Part shown: positions 56,518-64,000 of the stretch, piece by piece
Numbering within the stretch: position 1 is the stretch's first letter
How the letters are laid out: each line of letters begins with the position of its first letter
From: Streptomyces sp. S.PB5
Lineage (GTDB): Bacteria > Actinomycetota > Actinomycetes > Streptomycetales > Streptomycetaceae
Length of the DNA stretch: 64,000 nucleotides
Direction: 5' to 3'
NCBI RefSeq assembly: GCF_030403745.1
Contig: NZ_JAQMWP010000029.1
Coordinates: 31,660-95,659, forward strand
Notes under the pieces: model-generated
What the model was told of the DNA's origin: nothing
Seen by the model: the letters and a program-made list of their open reading frames with translations, nothing else
Database searches by the model: none
Translations under genes and position numbers: made by a program

Positions 56518-57527
56518 TACAACGTGTGCTGGATCTGCTCCCTGACCTGATCCGTCAGGTTGAACATCAGCATCGGATCCTCGGCAGCCTCCGGCGGATA
56601 GCCGTCCGTGAGAATCGGCTCGCCGAACTGGATCGTCCACTTGGTCGGAAGCGGGATCGCACCCAACGGGCCGAGCCACGGGAAAGTCGGCGTGATCGGG
56701 AAATACGGGAAGCCGAGGACCCGGGCGAGCGTCTTCGCGTTGCCGATCATCGGGTAGATCTCCTCCGCGCCGACGATCGAGCACGGGATGATCGGCGTCC
56801 CCTTGCGCAGAGCCGTCGAGACGAAACCGCCGCGGCCGAAGCGCTGGAGCTTGTAGCGCTCGCTGAAGGGCTTGCCGATGCCCTTGAAGCCCTCCGGCAT
56901 CACCCCGACCAACTCACCCTGTCCAAGGAGCCGTTCCGCGTCCTCCGCGCAGGCCAGGGTGTGGCCGAGCTTGCGGGCGAGTTCGTTGACCACCGGGAGC
57001 ATGAAGACCAGGTCCGCGGCGAGCAGCCTGAGGTGGCGCCCGGCGGGGTGGTTGTCGTGGACGGCGACCTGCATCATCAGGCCGTCCATCGGGATCGTCC
57101 CCGAGTGGTTGGCGACGATCAGCGCGCCGCCCTCCGTCGGGATGTTCTCGATGCCCTTCACCTCGACCCGGAAGTACTTCTCGTACACCGGCCGCAGCAG
57201 GGACATCAGGACCTGGTCGGTCAGCTCCTCGTCGTAACCGAAGTCGTCGACGTCGTAGTCCCCGGTGAGCCGGCGGCGCAGGAAGGCCAGCCCGCCCGCG
57301 ATCCGCCGCTCGATACCACCGTCGCCCTGCGCCTTCTCCGGCGGCTCTTTCTCACGCGTCACAGGGACATCATCCTGCGCCGGCGCCCTGCTGGGCAGGG
57401 GCTGGACCTCACGGACCAGCGAGGGCTCCTTACGTCGGCTCCCCGCACTCCGGCGCCGCGACGGCCGCTGTACGGCGGCCCCACGGGACCTGTCGTCGTC
57501 GAACGGAATGACCTTGGCGTCCGCCAT
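56481..57527 (-). CDS. Lysophospholipid acyltransferase-family (PlsC-type) protein
   Basis: A 348-residue protein. After a basic, disordered N-terminus of about 110 residues comes the acyltransferase domain: motif I as ANHSGTIPMDG (HX4D form), motif III region MPEGFKGIGKPF and PIIPCSIVGAEEIYP. The family transfers acyl groups to glycerol-phosphate or other acceptors at the membrane. The ATG at 57527 (MADAKVIPFDDD) lies 15 bases past the stop of the epimerase-like gene, so both are likely in one transcript. Confidence 0.88.
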   Translation of the reverse strand: MADAKVIPFDDDRSRGAAVQRPSRRRSAGSRRKEPSLVREVQPLPSRAPAQDDVPVTREKEPPEKAQGDGGIERRIAGGLAFLRRRLTGDYDVDDFGYDEELTDQVLMSLLRPVYEKYFRVEVKGIENIPTEGGALIVANHSGTIPMDGLMMQVAVHDNHPAGRHLRLLAADLVFMLPVVNELARKLGHTLACAEDAERLLGQGELVGVMPEGFKGIGKPFSERYKLQRFGRGGFVSTALRKGTPIIPCSIVGAEEIYPMIGNAKTLARVLGFPYFPITPTFPWLGPLGAIPLPTKWTIQFGEPILTDGYPPEAAEDPMLMFNLTDQVREQIQHTLYKLLVQRRSVFF

Positions 57528-57541
57528 CGTTGATGCGCTCC

Positions 57542-58603
57542 TCAGTTGGCGCTCTGCGTCGGGGGGTGGCCGCCGCCCAGGACGGGCAGCGCGGCGATCC
57601 GGTCGACGGCCCCCGCAAGGGCCTCCGGCGGCAGCAGTCCGGGCCCGCGACTGCGCGCGAAGTCCGCGAACGTCTCCGCCGTCGTGTACTTCGGCTGGAA
57701 TCCGAGCGTCTCCCGCATCTGGGCCGTGGCCACGACCCTGCCATGTGTGAGCAGCCGGATCTGCTCGGGCGAGAAGTCCGTCATCCCGAGCGTACGCACC
57801 AGCGACCCGGCCCAGGTGACCGCCGGCAACAGCAGCGGCACCGTCGGCCGTCCCAGCCGCCGCGAGCACTGCGACAGCAGCAGCACCCCGTCACCGGCGA
57901 TGTTGAACGTCCCGCTGTTGAGAGTCCCCCGCTCCGGCTCGTGCGAGCCGATCCGCAGCACCTCGATCACATCGTCCTCGTGCACGAACTGCAGCCGCGG
58001 GTCGTACCCGAGCACGGTAGGCAGCACAGGCAACGAGAAGTAGGAGGCCAGCGGCGTATCCGCGCTGGGCCCGAGGATGTTGGCGAAGCGCAGCACACAC
58101 ACGGCCACATCGGGCCGCCGCCGCGCGAACCCCCGCACATACCCCTCGACCTCGACCGTGTCCTTCGCGAAGCCGCCGCTGGGCAGCGACTTCGGCGGAG
58201 TGGTCTCGGTGAAGACGGCGGGATCCCGGGGCGCGGAACCATACACATTCGTACTGGACTTCACGACGAGCCGCTTCACGTTCGGCGACTTCTGGCAGGC
58301 ACCGAGCAACTGCATGGTGCCGATGACGTTGGTCTCCTTGACCGTGGTCCGGCTGCCACTGCCGAGCGCCATGGCCGTCACATCCAGGTGTACGACCGTG
58401 TCGGCGCCCGTCTCGGCGAGCACCCGCGCGATGGTGGACTGCCGGATGTCGGCCTGGATGAAGTCGGCACCGCCCAGATGGTGCTCCGGCGGCACGGCGT
58501 CGACGGCGATCACCCGGTCGACCTGCGGGTCACGCTGGATCCGTCGTACGAACCGGCCCCCCAGCTGACGGGCCACTCCGGTCACGAGCACGACCTTGCC
58601 CAA
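57542..58603 (-). CDS. NAD-dependent epimerase/dehydratase-like protein
   Basis: A 353-residue extended-SDR protein. The nucleotide-binding loop is VVLVTGVARQLGGRFVRRI and the acidic end of beta-2 is VIAVDAVPPE. The usual catalytic Tyr-x-x-x-Lys is not evident: the region after SSTNVYGSAP reads GFAKDTVEVEGYVRGF, with Phe in place of Tyr, so it may be a binding or regulatory protein. The start is a TTG (58603) with GAGAGG about ten bases upstream. It is cotranscribed with the PlsC-type gene. Confidence 0.82.
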   Translation of the reverse strand: MGKVVLVTGVARQLGGRFVRRIQRDPQVDRVIAVDAVPPEHHLGGADFIQADIRQSTIARVLAETGADTVVHLDVTAMALGSGSRTTVKETNVIGTMQLLGACQKSPNVKRLVVKSSTNVYGSAPRDPAVFTETTPPKSLPSGGFAKDTVEVEGYVRGFARRRPDVAVCVLRFANILGPSADTPLASYFSLPVLPTVLGYDPRLQFVHEDDVIEVLRIGSHEPERGTLNSGTFNIAGDGVLLLSQCSRRLGRPTVPLLLPAVTWAGSLVRTLGMTDFSPEQIRLLTHGRVVATAQMRETLGFQPKYTTAETFADFARSRGPGLLPPEALAGAVDRIAALPVLGGGHPPTQSAN

Positions 58604-58802
58604 GATTCAGCGCCTCTCTTCCAGCACTCGTCCGCTGCGTACCCTGCCGCGTTCCCCGTGTGCCGCCAACTTAGCGGGTCGATGTTGCGCTGTGATGACC
58701 GCCCAATGCACGAAGTCACGACAGCGGCAGACGTACGACCAGACCCGGCCAGTCGCTGTCAGACGTACGCACGGCACCCCGGCGTCCGATTCCGGATACG
58801 CG

Positions 58803-58836
58803 TGTGGCCCCCCACCGGGTGTGGTGGGGGGCCACA
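58803..58836. terminator. Terminator hairpin downstream of the bS22-like gene
   Basis: A 14-base stem (TGTGGCCCCCCACC with GGTGGGGGGCCACA) and six-base loop lie 42 bases past the stop of the small ribosomal-type gene, read leftward. Confidence 0.85.
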
Positions 58837-58877
58837 TTCACGCTGCTTACGCGGCGTCGTACTACCAGCAGCCGAAA

Positions 58878-58976
58878 CTACTTCTTGTTACGACGCTGAA
58901 CGCGCGTGCGCTTGAGCAGCTTGCGGTGCTTCTTCTTAGCCATCCGCTTGCGCCGCTTCTTGATAACAGAGCCCAC
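58878..58976 (-). CDS. bS22-like / AURKAIP1-COX24 domain ribosomal protein
   Basis: A 32-residue, extremely basic protein, too short for most gene callers: GTG start at 58976, then Gly-Ser-Val-Ile-Lys-Lys-Arg-Arg-Lys-Arg-Met-Ala and a Lys/Arg-rich rest ending Gln-Arg-Arg-Asn-Lys-Lys. This matches the actinobacterial small-subunit protein related to mycobacterial bS22 and mitochondrial AURKAIP1/COX24. It binds rRNA in the 30S subunit. Codon use is lysine AAG-dominated, as in highly expressed genes. Confidence 0.93.
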   Translation of the reverse strand: MGSVIKKRRKRMAKKKHRKLLKRTRVQRRNKK

Positions 58977-59133
58977 GACTACCCTCGCTCACTTCTCATC
59001 ACTCGGCGTTTGGGCGCCATGGGCCCATACGACCTACGAGGGGCTAGCCTACCCGCCCGAGCGCTGAGCTCGTAATCGAGGGGGGAAGGGGAGATCCCTG
59101 ATGTGCCCTGAGGACCTCCCCACCCCACAGCCG

Positions 59134-59346
59134 TCAGGCGGTTTCCACCCCCACATAGCTCTCGCGAAGGTACTCGTGAACCGCTTGCTCGGGGACGCGG
59201 AAGGACCGCCCCACCCGGATCGCGGGCAGATGACCGCTGTGCACCAACCGGTACACGGTCATCTTCGACACTCGCATCACCGAGGCGACTTCCGCCACGG
59301 TAAGGAACTGAACCTCGTTCAGAGGCCTCTCGCCAGCTGCAGCCAT
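59134..59346 (-). CDS. Excisionase-type HTH DNA-binding protein
   Basis: A 70-residue MerR/excisionase-like winged helix: VQFLTVAEVASVMRVSKMTVYRLVHSGHLPAIRVGRSFRVPEQAVHEYLRES. Its position next to bldN/rsbN suggests the S. coelicolor SCO3328 orthologue (bdtA, bld-dependent transcript; from memory), not BldC, whose sequence differs. It likely regulates development or a specific promoter. The start ATG 59346 (MAAAGERP) gives the conserved length. Confidence 0.85.
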   Translation of the reverse strand: MAAAGERPLNEVQFLTVAEVASVMRVSKMTVYRLVHSGHLPAIRVGRSFRVPEQAVHEYLRESYVGVETA

Positions 59347-59475
59347 GACACACCTGAACCTTCCGCACTCGACGGCCACCGGCTTCCCCTTCCGGTGACT
59401 CTTCGTCGTTGCGTGCTCACTCCCCAATGTAGGGGCGGGTGATGCGAGTGGGGAAGAGGTGCACCCATCGGCGGC

Positions 59476-60291
59476 CTACTGTGACAGACACGCTCGATTG
59501 AGTACGTAGCGGGTAAGCGGCCGGTAGTAATCAGACCGCACAGCGTCATCAAGTGGAACGACTACGGACACGACGCCTTCGGCCTCCCCCACGAACAACG
59601 CGGGGTCATCCGTGTCGGCCAGCCCAATGGCCTCAAACCCCAGCTGACCTGCCCCGCAGACCCACCCGTGGTCCCCGATGACAAGTTCGGGAAGCAGCCC
59701 GCCCTGCTCCGCGGCGGCGGCGAGCGCGACCCGAACCGGGAGGGGTGAATGGCTGTGTGCGCCGGTCGCACAACCGGGGCTCGACGCCGCCGGATCTCGC
59801 ACGAGCGCGACTCCTCGTACGTAGTCAAGGTTGTACGTGCGTAGACCGAACCGGGTCGTTATGTCGACACAGCGACCATGCGCAGGGGTGAGAACGGTAC
59901 ATCCAGCCGCCGACAACGCGTCCGCGAGGGCGGCGTAGAACCCGAGCAGCCGATGCGGATGCCCGGTCCCAAGAAGCACAGGAACCCGCCGCTGCGCAGC
60001 CGCCCCGACACGGTCGGCAAAGGCATCCAGCGCGGCCAAGGTTCGCTCAGGATCGATCACATCGTGTCCTTGGGTATGCCGAGGATCGCTCGAAACACCG
60101 CACTTATCGGCCATCAACCCGATCAAATCCCGCTGCCCCCAAGTCCATTCGGGATCGATCCCGATCAGCACCCTCGGATCCCGAGCAGCAAAGAGCCGAT
60201 AGCTCCGCAGACTCTCCTCCCGAGAGGTAGCCACAGGCCCGGCCAGACGAGCAGCCAACAGGTGCGCGCGCAGGGCGCCGGTGCTCAACAC
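59476..60291 (-). CDS. Phosphatase-like protein of the actinobacterial core
   Basis: A 271-residue protein, conserved in position near bldN in Streptomyces and often labelled phosphatase. Visible features are GIDPEWTWGQRDLIGLMADK, VLLGTGHPHRLLGFYAALADAL and VLTPAHGRCV, with an ending VRSDYYRPLTRYVLNRACL. I cannot assign a reaction. The start is uncertain: the GTG at 60291 (VLSTGALRAH) lacks a good ribosome-binding site, and homologous sequence seems to continue a few codons upstream without a usable start. Confidence 0.65.
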   Translation of the reverse strand: MLSTGALRAHLLAARLAGPVATSREESLRSYRLFAARDPRVLIGIDPEWTWGQRDLIGLMADKCGVSSDPRHTQGHDVIDPERTLAALDAFADRVGAAAQRRVPVLLGTGHPHRLLGFYAALADALSAAGCTVLTPAHGRCVDITTRFGLRTYNLDYVRGVALVRDPAASSPGCATGAHSHSPLPVRVALAAAAEQGGLLPELVIGDHGWVCGAGQLGFEAIGLADTDDPALFVGEAEGVVSVVVPLDDAVRSDYYRPLTRYVLNRACLSQ

Positions 60292-60757
60292 GGGAGTGAT
60301 GCTGACGGATCCACCCCCCGAACGACACGGGAACAGAGAAACACCGCACAGTTGGCGTAACGGGCGGGAGTGGGGTTGGAAGTGGGTACGGGCGCGGATG
60401 GCGAGAACGAGCGGCATCCCAGCCGAAGGCCCCGTACCGCATCAACCGACACCCCGCCCCCGCTAGCCTGCGGTCAGGCGTGCCCCATCCACCCCGCCCC
60501 CTTGGCCCGCGGTCAGGCCTGCCCCATCCTGACGCCCACCCCCGCACCCGGCCTGCAGGCAGCGCATCTACCGCCGCCACTTAGCCTGCGGGCAGGCGTG
60601 CCGCTAGGGGCGGCACGGGTGGGCGCAGGCGGCACCCCGCCAGCGCCGGCGAGCGAACCCACCCACGCCCAGCCGTCTCGGCCGCAACCTCTGTCCCAGC
60701 CCCAGCCCGACGCCCAACCCAACCCAGCGCAGCCCAACCCAGCGCAGCCCAGCCGCC
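60292..60757. other. Repeat-rich intergenic region
   Basis: This 466-base interval lies between the acuC stop and the phosphatase-like gene. It holds at least four copies of AGCCTGCGG(T/G)CAGGC-type sequence (near 60464, 60503, 60549, 60583), the large dispersed repeat (60583-60649), and a 16-base tandem repeat (AACCCAGCGCAGCCC) near 60720-60750. No gene is supported. Confidence 0.6.
60583..60649. repeat. Dispersed palindromic repeat, intergenic copy
   Basis: It shares a 33-base identical block (60607-60639) and similar flanks with 50430-50495 in hemA, in the same orientation. The copies differ by a few bases and one indel near the hairpin. Confidence 0.85.
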
Positions 60758-61930
60758 TTACGCCAACAACCCCCGCAACGGAAACACCGCCCGCCGAGCC
60801 GCCAGCACAGCCTGGTCCAACCGATCCGCAGGGTCGTACCCCGCCTCCCAGTCCGCCCAACTCACCGGCCACCGCCCATCAGTCATCCGCATGGGCGCCA
60901 ACTGCCGCGTACGCGCGAACGCTTCCTGCCGCCAGCTCTCAGGAATCACACTCTCCGGCGCCAACTCCCGCCCCGCAGCGATCGCAACGAGATGCGTCCA
61001 GGACCGCGGCACGACCTCAACGACCGCGTACCCGCCCCCGCCAAGCGCCACCCACCGCCCATCGGCGTAGGAATGCGCCAGCTCATGACACGCCACCTGC
61101 ACAGCCCGCTGCGCATCCAGTGACACCGCCAGATGCGCCAGCGGATCCTCGAAATGCGTATCGGCCCCATGCTGAGTCACCAACACCTGCGGCCGAAAGT
61201 CGGCGATCAGCTCCGGCACCACCGCATGAAACGCCCGCAACCACCCCGCGTCCCCCGTCCCCGCCGGCAGCGCCACATTCACCGCGCCGCCCTCCGCCGC
61301 GCCCGCGCCTGTCTCCTCCGGCCACCCGGTCTGCGGGAACAACGTCCGAGGATGTTCATGCAGGGAGATCGTCAGAACCCGAGGATCCTCCCAGAACGCC
61401 GCCTGCACCCCGTCCCCGTGATGCACATCGACATCGACATAGGCGACCCGCTCGGCCCCGAGCTCCAACAGCCGCGCGATGGCAAGCGAGGCGTCGTTGT
61501 AGATACAGAACCCCGACGCACCCCCCGGCATCGCATGATGCAACCCACCCGCGAAGTTCACCGCATGCAGCGCGTCCCCGGCCCACACGGCCTCCGCCGC
61601 CCCCACCGACTGCCCGGCGATCAGCGCGGACACCTCATGCATCCCCGCGAAGGCCGGATCATCCAGGGTCCCGATCCCATACGCCCCGTCGGCCGCCCCA
61701 GGATCCGCCGAGGCCGACTTCACGGCCGCGATGTAGTCCTCCCGGTGCACCAGCCGCAACGTCGACTCCCCGGCCGGCTTCGCCGATACGACGTCCAGGT
61801 CCCGCTCCAGCCCGAAGGCGCTGACGAGCCTCCGGGTCAGGGCAAGCCGGACCGGATCCATCGGATGGTCCGGACCGAAGTCATAGCCCGTTACTGCCTC
61901 GTCCCACATCAGCTGTGCGCGGCCGCTCAT
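60758..61930 (-). CDS. acuC: Acetoin utilization protein AcuC (histone deacetylase family)
   Basis: A 390-residue HDAC-fold deacetylase. Zinc-site and charge-relay motifs are NFAGGLHHAMPGGASGFCIYND, YVDVDVHHGDGVQAAFWED and VTQHGADTHFEDPLAHL; the catalytic tyrosine is in LGGGGYAV. It probably deacetylates proteins such as acetyl-CoA synthetase, or acetylated small molecules. The ATG at 61930 overlaps the 3' end of the MFS gene by 50 bases, which suggests coupling. Confidence 0.94.
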   Translation of the reverse strand: MSGRAQLMWDEAVTGYDFGPDHPMDPVRLALTRRLVSAFGLERDLDVVSAKPAGESTLRLVHREDYIAAVKSASADPGAADGAYGIGTLDDPAFAGMHEVSALIAGQSVGAAEAVWAGDALHAVNFAGGLHHAMPGGASGFCIYNDASLAIARLLELGAERVAYVDVDVHHGDGVQAAFWEDPRVLTISLHEHPRTLFPQTGWPEETGAGAAEGGAVNVALPAGTGDAGWLRAFHAVVPELIADFRPQVLVTQHGADTHFEDPLAHLAVSLDAQRAVQVACHELAHSYADGRWVALGGGGYAVVEVVPRSWTHLVAIAAGRELAPESVIPESWRQEAFARTRQLAPMRMTDGRWPVSWADWEAGYDPADRLDQAVLAARRAVFPLRGLLA

Positions 61931-63095
61931 GTCCGCCACCGTATCGGTCCGATTGAGCGTCGAACGACCGGGCGTACACAAGCGTCACCAGCACCAACAC
62001 CATCGGAACGAGCATGGCCCCCCGATAGCTCCAGGCATCCCCGAGCGCCCCCACCAAGGGCGAACCGATCAAAAACCCGACATAGTTGAAGACGTTGAGC
62101 CGAGCAACGGCCGCATCGGACGCCCCCGGGAACAACCGCCCGGCCGCCGCGAAGGTCTGCGGTACGAGCACGCACAACCCGAGCCCCAGCAACGTGAACC
62201 CGAGCATCCCGACCCAGGCCCCCGGCGCCACAGCCACCACCGCGAACCCGAGCGCGGCCACCACAGCCCCCACCCGCACGACCACCACGGCCCCGAGCCG
62301 CCGCACCCCGAAGTCCCCGATGGCCCGCCCCAGCAGCGTCGTCACCATGTAGACGTTGTACGGCACGGTCGCCAGCTGCTCACTACTCCCCAACACGTCC
62401 TGCAGATACTTCGCACTCCAGTTGGAGACGGTCGAGTCCCCGATGTAGGCGAAGGTCATCACCAGACACAGCGGCAGCAACAGCTTGAAGGCAACGCCCC
62501 CGCCCTCGGAGTCTTCCTTCTCCACCACCGGCTCGGCACCGCCGTCGACGTACCACCGACTCCCGACGAGCGCGACCGGCAGCAGCACCGCCACAACAGG
62601 CAGATACGACACGAACAGCGCGAGATCCCAGTGCGCCCCCACCCAAGCCAGCGAGGCGCCCACGATCCCGCCCAGACTGAACACGGCATGGAAGCTGAGC
62701 ATGATGCTCCGCCCGTACGCCCGCTGCAGGCTCACTCCGAGCATGTTCATCGACGCGTCCAGCGCACCCACGGCCAGCCCGAACGCGCCCAGCGCAACGC
62801 CCAGTTCAGCCATCGACTCGCCGGCACCGACCCCGAGCAGCGCCAGGAGCACAACGGGCTGGGACCAGCGCAGCACCCGGCTGGGCGGTATTCGCTTCAC
62901 CAGCTTCTCGGTGGACACGCTCCCGACCCCGGCGAGGATCGGCACCGCGGCCAGAAACGCCGGCAGCAACGCGTCGGAGACCCCGTACCGGTCCTGGATG
63001 GCCGGAATCCGGGTCACCAGCAGGGCAAAGGCGACCCCCTGAGCGAAGAATCCGAACGCCAACGAGGCCCTACCGCGCCGCAGCACATCAGTCAT
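61881..63095 (-). CDS. MFS transporter
   Basis: A 404-residue membrane protein with about 12 helices. It lacks the strong motif A of drug exporters; instead it has SLAFGFFAQGVAFALLVTRIPAIQDRYGVSDALLPAFL at the start and RAYGRSIMLSFHAVFSLGGIVGAS in the middle, like the actinobacterial FucP/YfkF-type and YbjJ-type transporters. A short cytoplasmic loop (VEKEDSEGGG) separates the halves. Substrate unknown. It overlaps acuC. Confidence 0.88.
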   Translation of the reverse strand: MTDVLRRGRASLAFGFFAQGVAFALLVTRIPAIQDRYGVSDALLPAFLAAVPILAGVGSVSTEKLVKRIPPSRVLRWSQPVVLLALLGVGAGESMAELGVALGAFGLAVGALDASMNMLGVSLQRAYGRSIMLSFHAVFSLGGIVGASLAWVGAHWDLALFVSYLPVVAVLLPVALVGSRWYVDGGAEPVVEKEDSEGGGVAFKLLLPLCLVMTFAYIGDSTVSNWSAKYLQDVLGSSEQLATVPYNVYMVTTLLGRAIGDFGVRRLGAVVVVRVGAVVAALGFAVVAVAPGAWVGMLGFTLLGLGLCVLVPQTFAAAGRLFPGASDAAVARLNVFNYVGFLIGSPLVGALGDAWSYRGAMLVPMVLVLVTLVYARSFDAQSDRYGGGHERPRTADVGRGSNGL

Positions 63096-63215
63096 GGCGG
63101 CGAGCGTAGGGCCCATGACTACCCGTGGGTAGATCCAGCCAAAGATGAATTCTCTTCATCTTTACCGAGGAGGGCCGTCAGGCGGCGACGAGGGAGCCGT
63201 TCCCAGGCCGCAGCC

Positions 63216-63860
63216 TCAGTCCAGGAGCCCTGCCAACTCCCCCATGTCGGAGAACAGCTGCGTGGCACCGACAAGCCTCTCCGCAGGCGTCATCGCGGTG
63301 AACCCATACACATCCATCCCGGCCGCGACCGCCGCCTGCACCCCGAGCGGGCTGTCCTCGACGACGACACACCGCTCCGGAGCGACCCCCATCCGCTCGG
63401 CGGCATAGAGGAAAAGATCCGGCGCCGGCTTCCCACGCCCCACATCCTGCGAACTGAAGATCCGCTCCTCATCGAACCACCGATCAAGCCCGGTGGTTCG
63501 ATGCCCCACCCGAATCCGCTCATGACTCCCGGACGACGCCAAGCAGTACGACACCCCGTCCGCCGCCAGCTTCTCCACCGCCCCCACAGCCCCGACAACG
63601 GGCTTCAACTCCCGCTCGAACGCGGCGAAGACCCGCCCATGAAAGACATCATCGAAGTCCGCCGGCAACCGCTCCCCGGTCCGCTCCTCGATCAGGTCAT
63701 GGATCCGATGCATGGCCGACCCCATGTAGTCCCGGATCGAGTCCTCATACGACGTCGGATGCCCGAGCTCGGTCAGATAGGCGGCCAGCAAACGGTTGGA
63801 GATCGGCTCACTGTCGACGAGAACACCGTCATTATCGAAGATCACGAGGTCATAGCGCAT
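63216..63860 (-). CDS. HAD-family hydrolase (beta-phosphoglucomutase/phosphatase type)
   Basis: A 214-residue HAD protein. The motif is VIFDNDGVLVDSEP (nucleophile Asp near residue 8; the usual DxDG reads DNDG), a four-helix cap, CLASSGSHERI as motif II, and GKPAPDLFLYAAERMGVAPERCVVVEDSPLGVQAA as motifs III and IV. It likely dephosphorylates small sugar or nucleotide phosphates. Its start is 20 bases from the rrn terminator hairpin. Confidence 0.92.
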   Translation of the reverse strand: MRYDLVIFDNDGVLVDSEPISNRLLAAYLTELGHPTSYEDSIRDYMGSAMHRIHDLIEERTGERLPADFDDVFHGRVFAAFERELKPVVGAVGAVEKLAADGVSYCLASSGSHERIRVGHRTTGLDRWFDEERIFSSQDVGRGKPAPDLFLYAAERMGVAPERCVVVEDSPLGVQAAVAAGMDVYGFTAMTPAERLVGATQLFSDMGELAGLLD

Positions 63861-63879
63861 GCCATGAAGCGTAAACGCA

Positions 63880-63911
63880 AAAAGGCCCACGCCTGACGGC
63901 GTGGGCCTTTT
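63880..63911 (-). terminator. rrn operon terminator
   Basis: A perfect 14-base stem (AAAAGGCCCACGCC with GGCGTGGGCCTTTT) and four-base loop lie just past the 5S rRNA 3' end. Read leftward, the stem is followed by TTTTTG, the pattern of an intrinsic terminator. Confidence 0.93.
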
Positions 63912-63921
63912 CTCAAAATTT

Positions 63922-64000
63922 GTTCGGCGGCGTCCTACTCTCCCACAGGGTCCCCCCTGCAGTACCATCGGCGCTGTAAGGCTTAGCTTCCGGGTTCGGA
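63922..64000 (-). rRNA. 5S ribosomal RNA, 3' part (cut by window edge)
   Basis: The reverse complement reads TCCGAACCCGGAAGCTAAGC at the window end and finishes GTAGGACGCCGCCGAAC, matching the 3' two thirds of Streptomyces 5S rRNA. The 5' part and the 23S and 16S genes lie beyond the right edge. Confidence 0.97.

Overview
The window is about 72% G+C with strong G/C bias at third codon positions and frequent GTG starts. Its gene content is characteristic of a Streptomyces chromosome: a rex-hemA-hemC-hemD operon with a Rex operator, the developmental pair bldN/rsbN, a class I lysyl-tRNA synthetase, DUF397/DUF5753 regulators and a DUF2637 protein. Gene order from lysS/argS through hem, rex and bldN to the small ribosomal-type protein and AcuC looks like conserved core chromosome. 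The last 79 bases are the 3' part of a 5S rRNA on the minus strand, so an rrn operon lies just beyond the right edge.

Left third (1-23.8 kb): a cut MMPL transporter diverges from an AfsR/SARP-type regulator. Next come a PucR regulator facing a cytosine deaminase/oxygenase pair and an ECF sigma factor with its CU044_5270-type partner. A System II cytochrome c maturation block follows (tlpA-like, ccdA, resB, ccsB), then an atypical NodB-like lipoprotein, a histidine phosphatase coupled to hemL, two paralogous 120-residue membrane proteins, an M20 peptidase, an OmpR-type two-component system and a flavin reductase/luciferase-like monooxygenase pair.

Middle (23.9-45 kb): a decay patch at 23.9-26.6 kb holds a broken MFS transporter, a broken NADP-dependent oxidoreductase and a truncated HxlR regulator. 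Beyond it are small metabolic genes, a phosphatase-GNAT fusion, rtcB, two DUF3558 lipoproteins, a DUF2637 membrane protein, lysS and argS. A compact regulatory locus (39.5-42.7 kb) has two membrane-tethered HTH proteins, an anti-sigma-like ATPase, a DUF5753 HTH protein and a DUF397 protein, with a perfect 11-bp inverted repeat in the divergent promoter region.

Right third (44-64 kb): tetrapyrrole synthesis (hemB, then rex-hemA-hemC-hemD overlapped end to start), a glutaredoxin-like protein, a HAD phosphatase, bldN with rsbN and a candidate sigma-BldN promoter, a PlsC-type acyltransferase with an epimerase-like protein, a 32-residue bS22-like protein, an excisionase-type HTH protein, AcuC, an MFS transporter and a HAD hydrolase.

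The least explained material is repetitive. Several palindromic GC-rich elements recur at 26.0, 37.2, 45.1, 50.4 and 60.6 kb, one of them inside the hemA reading frame. I found no CRISPR array, intact transposase, tRNA gene or prophage. I did not find a clear new defence or biosynthetic system; the strongest candidates for new biology are the membrane-tethered HTH pair next to the WhiJ-like cassette and the repeat elements.
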